A stretch of 64,000 nucleotides of DNA from JASSUD01 sp031963445. GTDB lineage: Bacteria > Pseudomonadota > Gammaproteobacteria > Burkholderiales > Burkholderiaceae. The first letter of the stretch is position 1. Every line of letters starts with the position of its first letter. This document shows positions 45,653-55,154 of this stretch, piece by piece. The stretch covers positions 1,116,001 through 1,180,000 of the forward strand of contig JASSUH010000001.1 of NCBI GenBank assembly GCA_031963445.1, written 5' to 3'. A program made the position numbers and the translations under genes. A model generated the notes under the pieces. The model was not told the origin of the DNA. It searched no databases and saw only the letters and a program-made list of their open reading frames with translations.

Positions 45653-48355
45653 ATGTCCGCTCTATTCAAGGAAATGATGAACTACACAGCTGCTGACGAA
45701 GATCCCCAAGAAACTGCCGAATGGCTTGAAGCCCTTGAAGGGGTATTGCATGCGGAAGGACCAGAGCGTGCGCATTATCTGATTGAAAAACAGATCGAAT
45801 TTGCTCGTTTGCATGGCGAGATGCAGCCTTTTTCTTCCAGCACACCGTATCTCAATACGCTATCTGTGAGTCAGCAATTGCCGATTCCGGGCGATCAAAA
45901 TCTTGAGCATCGCATCCGTTCTTATACGCGTTGGAATGCCGTGGCAATGGTTTTACGCGCTGGTCGCGATACCAATGTAGGCGGGCATATTGCGTCGTTT
46001 GCATCAGGTGCCACGCTTTACGATGTGGGCTTTAATCATTTCTGGCATGCACCGCACGATAAACACGGTGGCGATCTCCTTTTCGTGCAAGGACATTCGT
46101 CACCCGGCATTTATTCACGTGCTTTCCTATTAGGCCGCTTAACTGAAGATCAGCTTGATAATTTCCGTCAAGAAGTTGGCGGTAAAGGTATTTCCTCGTA
46201 TCCGCACCCTTGGTTAATGCCCAATTTCTGGCAATTCCCGACCGTGTCGATGGGGCTTGGGCCGATTATGGCAATTTACCAAGCGCGTTTTATGAAATAC
46301 CTAGAAGCGCGTAGTATCGCCAAAACTGAGGGGCGCAAAGTTTGGGCGTTTCTCGGTGATGGTGAAATGGATGAACCAGAATCGACAGGCGCATTAGGGA
46401 TGGCAGGGCGTGAACGCTTAGACAACCTAATTTTCGTCGTGAACTGCAATTTACAGCGCCTAGATGGCCCTGTGCGCGGTAATGGCAAGATCATTCAGGA
46501 ACTAGAATCAACTTTCCGTGGTGCGGGTTGGAATGTCATCAAATTAATTTGGGGCAGCCGTTGGGATACGTTATTTGCACGTGACAAAGCAGGTGCTTTA
46601 ATGCGTCGGATGATGGAAGTGGTAGACGGAGAATACCAAACCTATAAATCAAAAAATGGTGCGTATGTCCGTGAGCATTTCTTCAATACACCAGAGTTAA
46701 AAGCACTAGTGCACGATTGGACAGATGAAGATATCTGGCATTTAAATCGTGGTGGACATGATCCACATAAAATTTATGCTGCATTTCATCATGCTTCGCA
46801 GACCAAAGGTCGGCCTACCGTTATTCTCGCCAAAACCATCAAAGGCTATGGCATGGGAGACGCAGGGCAAGCGCTCAATATCACTCACCAGCAAAAGAAA
46901 ATGCCGGTTGAGGCGCTGAAGCAATTCCGCGATCTATTTAATCTGCCAGTGGCTGATGCAGACATTGAAAATGTACCGTATTTAAAATTCGCCGAAGATT
47001 CCCCTGAGCTGCAATATATGCGTGCGCGGCGTATGGAGCTAGGTGGTTATTTACCTGCTCGTCGTGAGAAAGCAGAAGAATCCTTACCTGTGCCAGCATT
47101 ATCCGCTTACGAGTCAATGCTCAAAGGCACCGGCAACGAGCGTGAAATTTCCACGACGATGGCTTTCGTGCGCATTCTCAATATCTTGCTCAAAGATAAA
47201 GCGCTCGGTAAACGGGTTGTGCCAATCGTGCCTGATGAATCTCGTACGTTTGGTATGGAAGGTTTGTTCAGACAAATCGGTATCTGGAATCAAGATGGCC
47301 AAAAATATGTGCCGCAAGATGCCGATCAGTTGATGTTTTACAAAGAGTCTCAGACCGGGCAGATTTTGCAGGAAGGAATTAACGAAGCCGGTGGAATGTG
47401 CGATTGGATTGCAGCCGCTACGTCATATTCGACGCATGGCGAGATCATGATTCCGTTCTACATCTACTATTCGATGTTCGGCTTTCAACGTATCGGCGAT
47501 CTGGCGTGGGCTGCTGCTGATATGCGCGCACGCGGCTTCTTGCTGGGCGCGACAGCTGGGCGTACGACGTTAAATGGTGAAGGGCTGCAACATGAAGATG
47601 GTCACTCGCAATTATTCTCGGCCCATATTCCAAATTGCGTCAGCTATGACCCAACCTTTGCTTATGAGCTGGCCGTTATCATGCAAGATGGTCTGCGTCG
47701 CATGGTTCAAGAGCAAGAAGATGTTTATTACTACATCACGCTGATGAATGAAAACTATGCTCATCCTGAACTGCCTAAAGGGGCTGAACAAGACATCTTG
47801 AAAGGCATGTATTCGTTCAAAAAAGGTGAAGCAAGTAAGGCTGGCAAAAAAGAGAATGCACCGCATGTGCAGTTGTTAGGTTCTGGCACCATCTTTAACG
47901 AAGTGATTGCTGCTGCCGATTTATTGAAAAACGATTGGGGCGTTAACGCTGATTTATGGAGCTGCCCAAGCTTCACTGAGCTTGCCCGCGATGGACAAGC
48001 AGTGGCACGGCACAACCTATTGCATCCAACCGATACGCCGCAACGCTCACACGTTGAGAAAATGTTGCAAGACACGGCGGGGCCAGTCATTGCCGCAACC
48101 GATTATGTGCGTGCGTTTGCTGAGCAAATTCGAGCTTATATTCCAAGGCGTTACGCGGTACTTGGCACCGATGGTTTTGGCCGTTCAGATACGCGTGAAA
48201 AACTACGCCATTTCTTCGAGGTCGATCGCTATTGGATTACCATCGCATCATTAAACGCGTTGGCTGATGAAGGAGTGATTGAACGCCGCATCGTCGCTGA
48301 TGCGATTACCAAATATCAGCTTGATCCAGCTAAATCGAATCCGCTAACTGTTTAG
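45653..48355 (+). CDS. aceE: Pyruvate dehydrogenase E1, homodimeric type
   Basis: A 900-residue thiamine diphosphate enzyme that decarboxylates pyruvate and acetylates the E2 lipoyl groups. The ThDP motif GDGEMDEPES...NLIFVVNCNLQRLDGPVRGN is present (residues ~238-285). ASFASGATLYDVGFNHFWH, HDKHGGDLLFVQGHSSPGIY and GLQHEDGHSQLFSAHIPNC are family signatures. The ribosome binding site is strong (AGGAGAGG). The TAG stop is partly made of the first bases of a mini-element. Complete and apparently functional. Confidence 0.97.
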   Translation: MSALFKEMMNYTAADEDPQETAEWLEALEGVLHAEGPERAHYLIEKQIEFARLHGEMQPFSSSTPYLNTLSVSQQLPIPGDQNLEHRIRSYTRWNAVAMVLRAGRDTNVGGHIASFASGATLYDVGFNHFWHAPHDKHGGDLLFVQGHSSPGIYSRAFLLGRLTEDQLDNFRQEVGGKGISSYPHPWLMPNFWQFPTVSMGLGPIMAIYQARFMKYLEARSIAKTEGRKVWAFLGDGEMDEPESTGALGMAGRERLDNLIFVVNCNLQRLDGPVRGNGKIIQELESTFRGAGWNVIKLIWGSRWDTLFARDKAGALMRRMMEVVDGEYQTYKSKNGAYVREHFFNTPELKALVHDWTDEDIWHLNRGGHDPHKIYAAFHHASQTKGRPTVILAKTIKGYGMGDAGQALNITHQQKKMPVEALKQFRDLFNLPVADADIENVPYLKFAEDSPELQYMRARRMELGGYLPARREKAEESLPVPALSAYESMLKGTGNEREISTTMAFVRILNILLKDKALGKRVVPIVPDESRTFGMEGLFRQIGIWNQDGQKYVPQDADQLMFYKESQTGQILQEGINEAGGMCDWIAAATSYSTHGEIMIPFYIYYSMFGFQRIGDLAWAAADMRARGFLLGATAGRTTLNGEGLQHEDGHSQLFSAHIPNCVSYDPTFAYELAVIMQDGLRRMVQEQEDVYYYITLMNENYAHPELPKGAEQDILKGMYSFKKGEASKAGKKENAPHVQLLGSGTIFNEVIAAADLLKNDWGVNADLWSCPSFTELARDGQAVARHNLLHPTDTPQRSHVEKMLQDTAGPVIAATDYVRAFAEQIRAYIPRRYAVLGTDGFGRSDTREKLRHFFEVDRYWITIASLNALADEGVIERRIVADAITKYQLDPAKSNPLTV

Positions 48356-48456
48356 AACCTGTTTAGGCTTTTCCTGGCGCCCTTGCGCCGCCTTGCCGTA
48401 CGTCTGTGTACTGTCTGCGCGGTGTAAGACCACCAGGAAGACCTTAAACAGGTTCT
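48354..48456. repeat. 103-bp palindromic mini-element, copy 2, at the aceE stop
   Basis: It runs from AGAACCTGTTTAGGCTTTTC to GACCTTAAACAGGTTCT, with the inner part CGCCGCCTTGCCGTACGTC. Its first two bases are the AG of the aceE TAG. Confidence 0.85.
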
Positions 48457-48521
48457 TAAAGCTACAGGAGAACCTGTTTACGATCTCTAGCAAAAAGATA
48501 TTAGAGGCAATCGGTAGTTAT

Positions 48522-48550
48522 GTTGGGGTTCCTTCGTCACCCCAACCTAC
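48522..48550. repeat. GTTGGGG palindrome, copy 7 (inverted)
   Basis: GTTGGGGTTCCTTCGTCACC then CCAACCTAC; left arm of the composite element. Confidence 0.85.
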
Positions 48551-48567
48551 AAACTTGCCAAGGAATC

Positions 48568-48596
48568 GTAGGTTGGGGTGACGAAGGAACCCCAAC
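48568..48596. repeat. GTTGGGG palindrome, copy 8
   Basis: GTAGGTTGGGGTGACGAAGG then AACCCCAAC; right arm of the composite element. Confidence 0.85.
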
Positions 48597-48718
48597 GTGC
48601 ACCCCAACAGCCTCTATCTCGGTCTTTTGAAAAACCGGGAGTGGGCTCTTAAAAAGATCGTGAACAGGTCCTAGATTATTCAGCACGTCACCAGCGCTGA
48701 TTTTTAAAGAGATACCTA

Positions 48719-50077
48719 ATGAGCCAAGTAATTGAAGTTAAAGTACCTGATATCGGTGACTATAAAGATGTGCCAGTCATCGATATATTAATCAGTCCAG
48801 GCGATACGGTTGAACATGAGCAACCTTTAGTTACGCTTGAGTCAGACAAAGCGACGATCGATATCCCCAGCCCTCGCGCAGGCACCGTGAAAGAGTTGAA
48901 AGTGCAAAGTGGCTCACGGGTATCTGAAGGTTCGCTAATTTTGTTACTTGAAGTTGAAGAGGCTGGCAAGCAAGCAGAGAGTCAGCCAGAATCCGCTAAA
49001 TCAGCGGCGGCTCCTCAAGCTACACAATCAACCCAAGCGGCTGAAGCTACGTCTGAGAAAGAGACAAAACCTGCATCATCACCTGCTCCATCTACAAGTG
49101 CGACTTCAGCGTCAGTTTCTCAAGCAGCCGCTATTGAAAAATCAATTGCTACGACGACAGGACGACCCAGTCACGCTAGTCCCTCAGTCAGACAATTAGC
49201 CCGTGAATTAGGTGCTGACATACAGCGCATCGCAGGCAATGGCCCTAAAGGGCGCATTACCAAAGAAGATGTGCAAGCTTATGTGAAGCAGATACTCAGT
49301 CAGGCGCAGGCTGCTCCTGGGATGGGTAGTGGCAGTGGTAGTGGATTATCTTTAGTGCCTTGGCCAAATGTTGATTTCGCTAAATTCGGCCCGGTCGAAG
49401 CCAAGCCATTGTCACGCATTAAAAAGATTTCTGGCGCTGCGCTGCATCGTAATTGGGTCATGATTCCGCACGTGACCAATCATGAAGAAGCTGATATTAC
49501 CCAGCTAGAAGCTTTCCGCGTTCAATTAAGCCAAGAGCAGAAAAACGCTGAGGTCAAAGTAACGTTGCTGGCATTTCTGATTAAAGCCTGCGCGGCCGCA
49601 CTTAAGCAGTTCCCTTCCTTTAATACCAGTCTGGTCGACGACAATTTGGTTTATAAGCAGTACTACAACATTGGTTTTGCTGCAGACACGCCAAATGGTT
49701 TAGTCGTGCCAGTGATTAAAAATGCTGACCAAAAAGGCTTGTTAGACCTCGCGCAAGAAATGGCAGAACTTGCCAAATTGGCACGAGAAGGCAAGCTAAA
49801 ACCCGAGCAAATGCAGGGTGGTTGTTTCTCTATTTCTTCATTGGGTGGAATTGGCGGAACGCATTTCACGCCGATTATTAACGCACCTGAAGTCGCTATT
49901 CTTGGCGTCTCTCGCAGCAGCATGCGTGCGGTATGGGATGGTCAACAATTTGTGCCGCGCCTTATATTGCCGCTTTCACTTTCGTATGATCATCGCGTTA
50001 TCGATGGTGCAGAAGCGGCGCGCTTCAATGCTTATTTGGCCAAAGTATTAGCTGATTTTCGCCGTATTCTATTATAG
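48719..50077 (+). CDS. aceF: Pyruvate dehydrogenase E2 (dihydrolipoamide acetyltransferase)
   Basis: A 452-residue E2 with a single lipoyl domain (lipoyl Lys K44 in TLESDKATIDIPS). A long Ala/Ser/Thr/Pro/Gln linker (residues ~82-150) follows, then the E1/E3-binding domain (HASPSVRQLARELGADIQRI) and the catalytic domain ending SYDHRVIDGAEAARF with the active-site His. E. coli E2 has three lipoyl domains; one is usual in Burkholderia relatives. A mini-element separates it from aceE, and another begins in its own stop codon. Confidence 0.96.
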   Translation: MSQVIEVKVPDIGDYKDVPVIDILISPGDTVEHEQPLVTLESDKATIDIPSPRAGTVKELKVQSGSRVSEGSLILLLEVEEAGKQAESQPESAKSAAAPQATQSTQAAEATSEKETKPASSPAPSTSATSASVSQAAAIEKSIATTTGRPSHASPSVRQLARELGADIQRIAGNGPKGRITKEDVQAYVKQILSQAQAAPGMGSGSGSGLSLVPWPNVDFAKFGPVEAKPLSRIKKISGAALHRNWVMIPHVTNHEEADITQLEAFRVQLSQEQKNAEVKVTLLAFLIKACAAALKQFPSFNTSLVDDNLVYKQYYNIGFAADTPNGLVVPVIKNADQKGLLDLAQEMAELAKLAREGKLKPEQMQGGCFSISSLGGIGGTHFTPIINAPEVAILGVSRSSMRAVWDGQQFVPRLILPLSLSYDHRVIDGAEAARFNAYLAKVLADFRRILL

Positions 50078-50179
50078 AACTTGTTTAAGCTCTCCCTGGC
50101 GCCCTTGCGCCGCCTTGCCGTACGTCTTTGTACTGTCTGCGGCGGCGCAAGGCCACCAGGAAGACCCTAAACAAGTTCT
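50076..50179. repeat. 104-bp palindromic mini-element, copy 3, at the aceF stop
   Basis: It runs from AGAACTTGTTTAAGCTCTCC to CCCTAAACAAGTTCT. The interior nearly equals that of copy 2. Its first two bases are the AG of the aceF TAG. Confidence 0.85.
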
Positions 50180-50209
50180 GAGGGTAAATTTTCATTAGGA
50201 AAAAAATAT

Positions 50210-51988
50210 ATGCCTATCACTGAATTAAAAGTACCCGATATTGGCGACTTTAAAGATGTTGCTGTGATTGAGGTGTCCATTGAGCGTGGTGATCAAATTG
50301 AAAAAGAACAAACGCTCATTACGCTTGAATCAGATAAAGCTTCAATTGAAGTGCCAAGTGAAGTGACGGGTAAGGTGGTAGAGGTAAAAGTCAAAGCGGG
50401 TGACAAAGTCTCTCAAGGTACGGTGATTGCCACTGCCGAAGTTGAGAGTGCATCCGTAGCAAATGACGTAGCCAAACCAACGCCAGCACCGAGTGCTCCT
50501 TCTGTGCAGCAAGCTGCAATAGAAAAGGTGCCATCTACGTCGACGCCTGCTGCAGCAAGCTACTCTGGCGCCGCTGAAATAGAAGCTGAGTTGCTCGTAT
50601 TAGGGGCTGGCCCAGGTGGATACTCGACAGCTTTTCGTGCAGCAGATTTAGGGCTGAAAACAGTATTAGTCGAGCGTTATTCAACCTTGGGTGGCGTGTG
50701 TTTGAATGTAGGCTGTATCCCATCGAAAGCGCTGTTGCATACCGCACAGCTGACGCGAGAAGCGCAGGCGCTGAATGATCATGGCATTGTATTTGGTGAG
50801 CCAAAAATTGATTTGGATAAGCTGCGCAGTTTCAAAGCGGGCGTCGTGACTAAACTAACGAGTGGTCTAGCAGGCATGGCAAAGATGCGCGCTGTGCAAG
50901 TTATCCAAGGAGAGGGCACATTCGTTGACCCGTATCACTTGAAGGTCAAAACGGCAGAAGGCGAAAAAGTCATTAAGTTTAAACAAGCGATGATCGCGGC
51001 TGGCTCGCAAGCCGTGAAATTACCGTTCCTGCCAGATGACCCGCGCATCGTCGATGCCACTGGCGCCCTTGAATTGCCGCAAATTCCTAAGCGCATGTTA
51101 GTGATTGGTGGCGGCATTATCGGCTTGGAGATGGCGACCGTGTATTCGGCATTGGGTGCCCAAATTGATGTCGTTGAAATGCTCGATAGTTTGATGATGG
51201 GAGCCGATCGAGACCTGGTTAAAGTGTGGGAAAAGTTTAATGCGAAGCGCTTTAACAAGATCATGCTAAAAACCAAAACGGTTAAGGCTGAGGCGAAGAA
51301 AGAGGGCATTGAAGTGACCTTTGAAGGAGAAAATGCACCAGCCGGCCCTCAGCAATACGATATGGTATTAGTCTCAGTGGGTCGCACACCAAACGGTAAC
51401 AAACTGGACGCAGATAAAGCTGGCGTGCGCGTTACTGAGCGTGGCTTTATTGAAGTCGATAATCAGCAACGCACCAACGTGCCCCATATTTTTGCGTTGG
51501 GCGATATTGTGGGCCAGCCGATGTTGGCTCATAAAGCGGTACATGAAGGACATGTCGCTGCCGAAGTTGCCGCTGGGCTGAAATCTTACTTTGATGCGAT
51601 ACAAATTCCTTCAGTTGCCTATACTGATCCAGAAGTGGCTTGGGCTGGAAAAACCGAAGAACAGTGCAAAGCGGAAGGCATCCAATACGGCAAAGCAGTA
51701 TTCCCGTGGGCCGCTTCAGGTCGTGCGATTGCGAATGCTCGTGATGAAGGCTTTACCAAATTGCTGTTTGATAAAGAAACCCATCGCGTGATCGGTGGCG
51801 GTATCGTCGGTCTAAATGCCGGTGATTTAATCAGTGAAATTTGCCTAGCCATTGAAATGGGCGCGGATGCTGCCGACATAGGTAAAACGATTCATCCCCA
51901 TCCAACACTGGGCGAATCGATTGGTATGGCAGCGGAGGTGTTTGAGGGAGTATGCACTGACTTGCCAGCCGCTCGTAAGTCTAGCTAG
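50210..51988 (+). CDS. lpdA: Dihydrolipoamide dehydrogenase (E3) with N-terminal lipoyl domain
   Basis: A 592-residue flavoenzyme. Residues 1-80 are a lipoyl domain (K43 in TLESDKASIEVPS), then a linker, then the FAD motif LVLGAGPGGYSTAFRAADLG, the redox disulfide GGVCLNVGCIPSKALLH, the NAD loop VIGGGIIGLEMATVYSALGA and the C-terminal HPHPTLGES with the catalytic His. It reoxidises the E2 lipoyl groups. A lipoyl domain on E3 is typical of Burkholderia, Ralstonia and Neisseria PDH clusters. Confidence 0.96.
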   Translation: MPITELKVPDIGDFKDVAVIEVSIERGDQIEKEQTLITLESDKASIEVPSEVTGKVVEVKVKAGDKVSQGTVIATAEVESASVANDVAKPTPAPSAPSVQQAAIEKVPSTSTPAAASYSGAAEIEAELLVLGAGPGGYSTAFRAADLGLKTVLVERYSTLGGVCLNVGCIPSKALLHTAQLTREAQALNDHGIVFGEPKIDLDKLRSFKAGVVTKLTSGLAGMAKMRAVQVIQGEGTFVDPYHLKVKTAEGEKVIKFKQAMIAAGSQAVKLPFLPDDPRIVDATGALELPQIPKRMLVIGGGIIGLEMATVYSALGAQIDVVEMLDSLMMGADRDLVKVWEKFNAKRFNKIMLKTKTVKAEAKKEGIEVTFEGENAPAGPQQYDMVLVSVGRTPNGNKLDADKAGVRVTERGFIEVDNQQRTNVPHIFALGDIVGQPMLAHKAVHEGHVAAEVAAGLKSYFDAIQIPSVAYTDPEVAWAGKTEEQCKAEGIQYGKAVFPWAASGRAIANARDEGFTKLLFDKETHRVIGGGIVGLNAGDLISEICLAIEMGADAADIGKTIHPHPTLGESIGMAAEVFEGVCTDLPAARKSS

Positions 51989-52317
51989 CTCCATAACAAC
52001 CCACAAACACTGACAAAAATCCGTATGTTGGGGTGACGCAGGAACCCCAACATACCTACCAACCACCTCTCAGCGCCTTCTGCTTAGAGATCGTGAACAG
52101 GTTCCTTAACGCCTTGCGCATTTATTCCATCAATAGCACGGGAATATTTTAATAGCAGCTCCAATATATAAAACAGAATAATCTTAAGTGAATTGCGTCA
52201 CCGATCTTTCTAAATCTTCTATACGATAACTAACTCAATATAAAACGTGCGGATTTTTACTATTTGGAATCCACAAGTATTTTAAAGAGTTGCTAATATA
52301 ATAAGTAAGGAGACCAA
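51989..52317. other. Intergenic region after the PDH genes
   Basis: It holds palindrome copy 9 with its tail (CCTTCTGCTTAGAGATCGTG, AACAGGTTCCT) and then an AT-rich leader. GTAAGGAGA at 52306-52314 is the ribosome binding site of the next gene. Confidence 0.6.
52023..52051. repeat. GTTGGGG palindrome, copy 9
   Basis: GTATGTTGGGGTGACGCAGG then AACCCCAAC, followed by the long tail unit to 52107. Confidence 0.85.
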
Positions 52318-52674
52318 ATGATCGGTGCTGTAAATAATTCAATTTCTAGTGTGCAAAAACAACAAGCATATGGAACTTTTGCATCCACTTCTGAAACTGT
52401 TCAAAACAATATTTCGCTTGCCGATTTAGCTTTTAAGGCTTCATGTACTGCGGCCGTGGCTTCAGGGGCAGCCACTATGCTTTTGGGTATTCATGGTAAT
52501 ACAGCTGCTGCTGCCTATGCTTTTGCGGGTACTGGCGTAGCAGCAACCGCCACCTGCGCACTCGCTATATTAGATTCCATAAAGAATGATCAAGCTAGTC
52601 AAGTTAATCAAACTTCAGATAATAATTCCGTTCATTACGATATATTAATGAAAGATATTCATAATATCGTCTAA
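52318..52674 (+). CDS. Small hydrophobic orphan protein, unknown
   Basis: A 118-residue protein with a Ser/Asn/Gln-rich start, two hydrophobic Ala-rich segments (LAFKASCTAAVASGAATMLL, about residues 39-58, and AAAAYAFAGTGVAATATCAL, ~62-82) and a polar tail. The strong AAGGAG site and the excellent terminator after it show that it is a real, separately transcribed gene. The hairpin-like pair of segments could sit in a membrane. No family recognised. Confidence 0.68.
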   Translation: MIGAVNNSISSVQKQQAYGTFASTSETVQNNISLADLAFKASCTAAVASGAATMLLGIHGNTAAAAYAFAGTGVAATATCALAILDSIKNDQASQVNQTSDNNSVHYDILMKDIHNIV

Positions 52675-52711
52675 CTTGATATTATATTTTTTGCATTATA
52701 TGTTCTTCAAT

Positions 52712-52744
52712 AAAAATACCCGTTTACACAAACGGGTATTTTTA
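52712..52744 (+). terminator. Strong rho-independent terminator
   Basis: AAAAATACCCGTTT pairs with AAACGGGTATTTTT over 14 bp with a 4-base loop, ending in a T run. It works for both strands in principle. Confidence 0.9.
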
Positions 52745-53502
52745 TTTTCCGCTAGGCACTCATTACGGCAATTATTTAATTCTGGATAGATCATCAATTG
52801 TCATTCACTGATGCAAGAAGAATTTTTGACCTTGCTCTTTATGATTGAATGCCTCGAATCTCGAAGAGCGCGCACTCTCCATTTAAAGTCGCAGTCCTCA
52901 CATTTCTTGAACGCGGTTTTGTTACCCGCGAGGCTGGACTCCTTCCTTCTTAATTTCCCCCTCTGGGTCTTTAAGAAGAACCAATAGAGGCTGTTGGTGC
53001 ACATGTTGGGGTTCCTTCGTCACCCCAACCTACGATTATCATAACGCTATAGCGTCGTCATACCTCGTGGCGAAGATTAGCTATGCAGATTTTCCCTATC
53101 TCTATGCTTCCTTGATTCTAAAGGTCGGTGAAAGAAAATAAGGGTAGTATTTCTCTTTTTTATCTGATCTTTTATTACGCCAAATATCGGCAGCAAAATA
53201 CCCGTTCCTAAGTTATTCTTACTGATCTGTTACACTCTTTTGAAAGTTTCGTTAATGGTGAAGTGCTTGATGGTCTGATGTTTGTACGTATGGGTATGGC
53301 TACATACGCTTAATGCCAAATTTGTTTGGGGTTTTGTCTACGTATTTAAATAAGAAATTTCGTTTCTCATACAGAATTATTCGCCCCCGCTGCTATGCTT
53401 GGATCACTACTTCTTTAGTTTGTTATGGATAAAGCGACATCCAAGCAAGTTAAGGAACCTCTATATAACTTCATCGCAAGAAATGCCGTTGCTTCAAATT
53501 GA
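52745..53502. other. Intergenic region, no gene seen
   Basis: It contains palindrome copy 10 and nothing protein-like in either direction; short frames on both strands lack ribosome binding sites and normal composition. Confidence 0.45.
53005..53033. repeat. GTTGGGG palindrome, copy 10 (inverted)
   Basis: GTTGGGGTTCCTTCGTCACC then CCAACCTAC, the last copy seen in the window. Confidence 0.85.
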
Positions 53503-53612
53503 GGAAGCGCTGAATAAATCGAGAGCAAGGCATGCCGACGCAGACAGTACTGTAGTACGGCAAGGAGGCCTCAGTTGTTTATCCTGCCGCTCTCGGTTTA
53601 TTCAGCGTTTCC
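53503..53612. repeat. 110-bp mini-element with GGAAGCGCTGAATAAA ends, copy 2
   Basis: The ends GGAAGCGCTGAATAAA and TTTATTCAGCGTTTCC pair with one mismatch. The interior GAGAGCAAGGCATGCC and CCTGCCGCTCTC also pair in part. Confidence 0.85.
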
Positions 53613-53821
53613 TTAAGCAAAAGTTTTGTCAGTCCTTTTATAAATCAATCACTCTTGATGAAAGATCAGGAGTTAAAGGTTTTTTACTGATGATTTTCTT
53701 GCTTAGCTAAGCGTATGGTGTGTGTTTTTTAGATAAATCAATGCCTGAGCGGCAGTCATTTATCTCCAGATGGTGACTAGAAAGCCACTTAAAACTTGTC
53801 AAAAATATTTTGAACCAGCCC

Positions 53822-53854
53822 GTAGAACCTATGCAGCGTCTAAACAGGTTCTTA
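53822..53854. repeat. Short relic of the palindromic mini-element
   Basis: AGAACCTATGCAGCG then TCTAAACAGGTTCT: both ends of the 103-bp element with the middle missing, 32 bp before pbpG. Confidence 0.6.
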
Positions 53855-53885
53855 AAAATGAGGGCTGACTAATAGAAGAAGTCCG

Positions 53886-55049
53886 ATGAAAAATGGAAAA
53901 TTGAATTTGTTGCGGGCGATACAAAATATTACGGCTGGTGTTGTTTATTCACTAGCCGGTTGGACTGCCCTTGGGATCGTGCTCAATGTCACGCCAACTT
54001 CAGCCTTTGCCGCCGTGCCTGCTGTGGCAGCGTCGCAGCAAGCGAAAGCTAAGCCCGTTGTAAAGACTAATAAACCTGCGCGCAAAGTGGCACGGCGCTC
54101 GGTAAAAGCGCACAAGGCAGTGGCGAGTACTAAAGCGCGTAAAGCGCGCCACTTAGTCTATCGGCGCGGGGTTTACGCGCATCGCTCAGGTATTCGCAAA
54201 GTGATGTTTACCCCTGCTCCGTTATCGTTTGGACGCGCATCGGGTCTGCATAAAGTGCCTGATAGTTTGGCTTTGCGCTCGACCGTAGCCTACGTTATCG
54301 ATCAAAACACCAACCAATTGTTATACGAAAAAAATTCAAATGCCGTATTACCGATTGCTTCGATTACCAAATTGATGACGGCAATGGTGGTGCTCGATGC
54401 TAATTTACCGCTCGATGAAGTATTGCAGGTAACAAATGAAGATCGTGATATGGAGAAAGGAACTCACTCACGTTTATCAGTCAGCTCACGACTCACCCGT
54501 GATGACATGCTGCATATTGCTTTAATGGCTTCAGAAAATCGTGCTGCCGCTGCGTTATCACGCTATTACCCAGGTGGCCGGCCAGCCTTTATCGCTGCGA
54601 TGAATGAAAAAGCGCGCCAATTGGGCATGACCGAAACCCATTTTTCTAATTCCACTGGTCTGTCTAGCCAAAACGTTTCGACGGCGCGTGATCTCGCTAA
54701 GATGGTGAACGCGGCTTATCAATATCCACTTATTCGTCAATTCTCAACGGATGTAAGCCATACTGTTTATACAGGTAAGCAGACACTGGCCTATCACACA
54801 ACGAATGCGTTGGTGCGTAATCTAGTTTGGCAAATTGGCGTGCAAAAAACTGGCTTCATCAATGAGGCAGGGGAGTGTTTGGTGATGCAGACGACCGTAT
54901 CAGATCGGCCTGTGATTATGGTTTTCCTTGATTCATCAGGTAAATATTCACGCTTTGGCGATGCACAACGCATCCGCACTTGGATTAATAAGAATGATAT
55001 GCAACATATGACAAGCGCTGATGTGAATACAACCGATTTGCTGAATTAG
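53886..55049 (+). CDS. pbpG: D-alanyl-D-alanine endopeptidase (PBP7-like, S11)
   Basis: A 387-residue periplasmic enzyme. A hydrophobic signal anchor (residues ~17-45) is followed by a very basic Lys/Arg/Ala segment (55-105) unusual in length. The penicillin-binding motifs are S159-I-T-K162 (ASITKLMTAMVVL), S216-E-N and the KTG in GVQKTGFINEAG. It cuts crosslinks in peptidoglycan and helps remodelling. Monocistronic, with a repeat relic upstream. Confidence 0.92.
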   Translation: MKNGKLNLLRAIQNITAGVVYSLAGWTALGIVLNVTPTSAFAAVPAVAASQQAKAKPVVKTNKPARKVARRSVKAHKAVASTKARKARHLVYRRGVYAHRSGIRKVMFTPAPLSFGRASGLHKVPDSLALRSTVAYVIDQNTNQLLYEKNSNAVLPIASITKLMTAMVVLDANLPLDEVLQVTNEDRDMEKGTHSRLSVSSRLTRDDMLHIALMASENRAAAALSRYYPGGRPAFIAAMNEKARQLGMTETHFSNSTGLSSQNVSTARDLAKMVNAAYQYPLIRQFSTDVSHTVYTGKQTLAYHTTNALVRNLVWQIGVQKTGFINEAGECLVMQTTVSDRPVIMVFLDSSGKYSRFGDAQRIRTWINKNDMQHMTSADVNTTDLLN

Positions 55050-55154
55050 TCTTCGTTAGGGAAGTTGTTAAACCACTCTTTGGATATATGATTAGGCCGC
55101 TTCTAAAAGCGGCCATAATTTTTGGAATAGGTTTAGCAATTGCCTAACTTTTTT

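Larger units (their letters stand above)
48469..48672. repeat. ~204-bp composite palindrome carrying two inverted GTTGGGG units
   Basis: The outer ends AGAACCTGTTTACGATCT and AGATCGTGAACAGGTCCT pair at 16 of 18 positions. Inside lie palindrome copies 7 and 8 facing each other. Half-units of it occur at 29252, 40218 and 52023. Confidence 0.85.

Noticed and set aside
41387..50179. TA target-site duplication around the 103-bp elements, which would point to an IS630-type mobiliser
   Set aside because: A TA flank fits on the left of all copies but the right flanks read TA, TT and TG, so the duplication is not consistent.
52801..53004. A minus-strand 67-residue Cys/Lys/Arg-rich protein
   Set aside because: No ribosome binding site or family; the start lies in the palindrome copy 10.
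53399..53710. A 103-residue protein before pbpG
   Set aside because: Most of it is the translated mini-element at 53503-53612.
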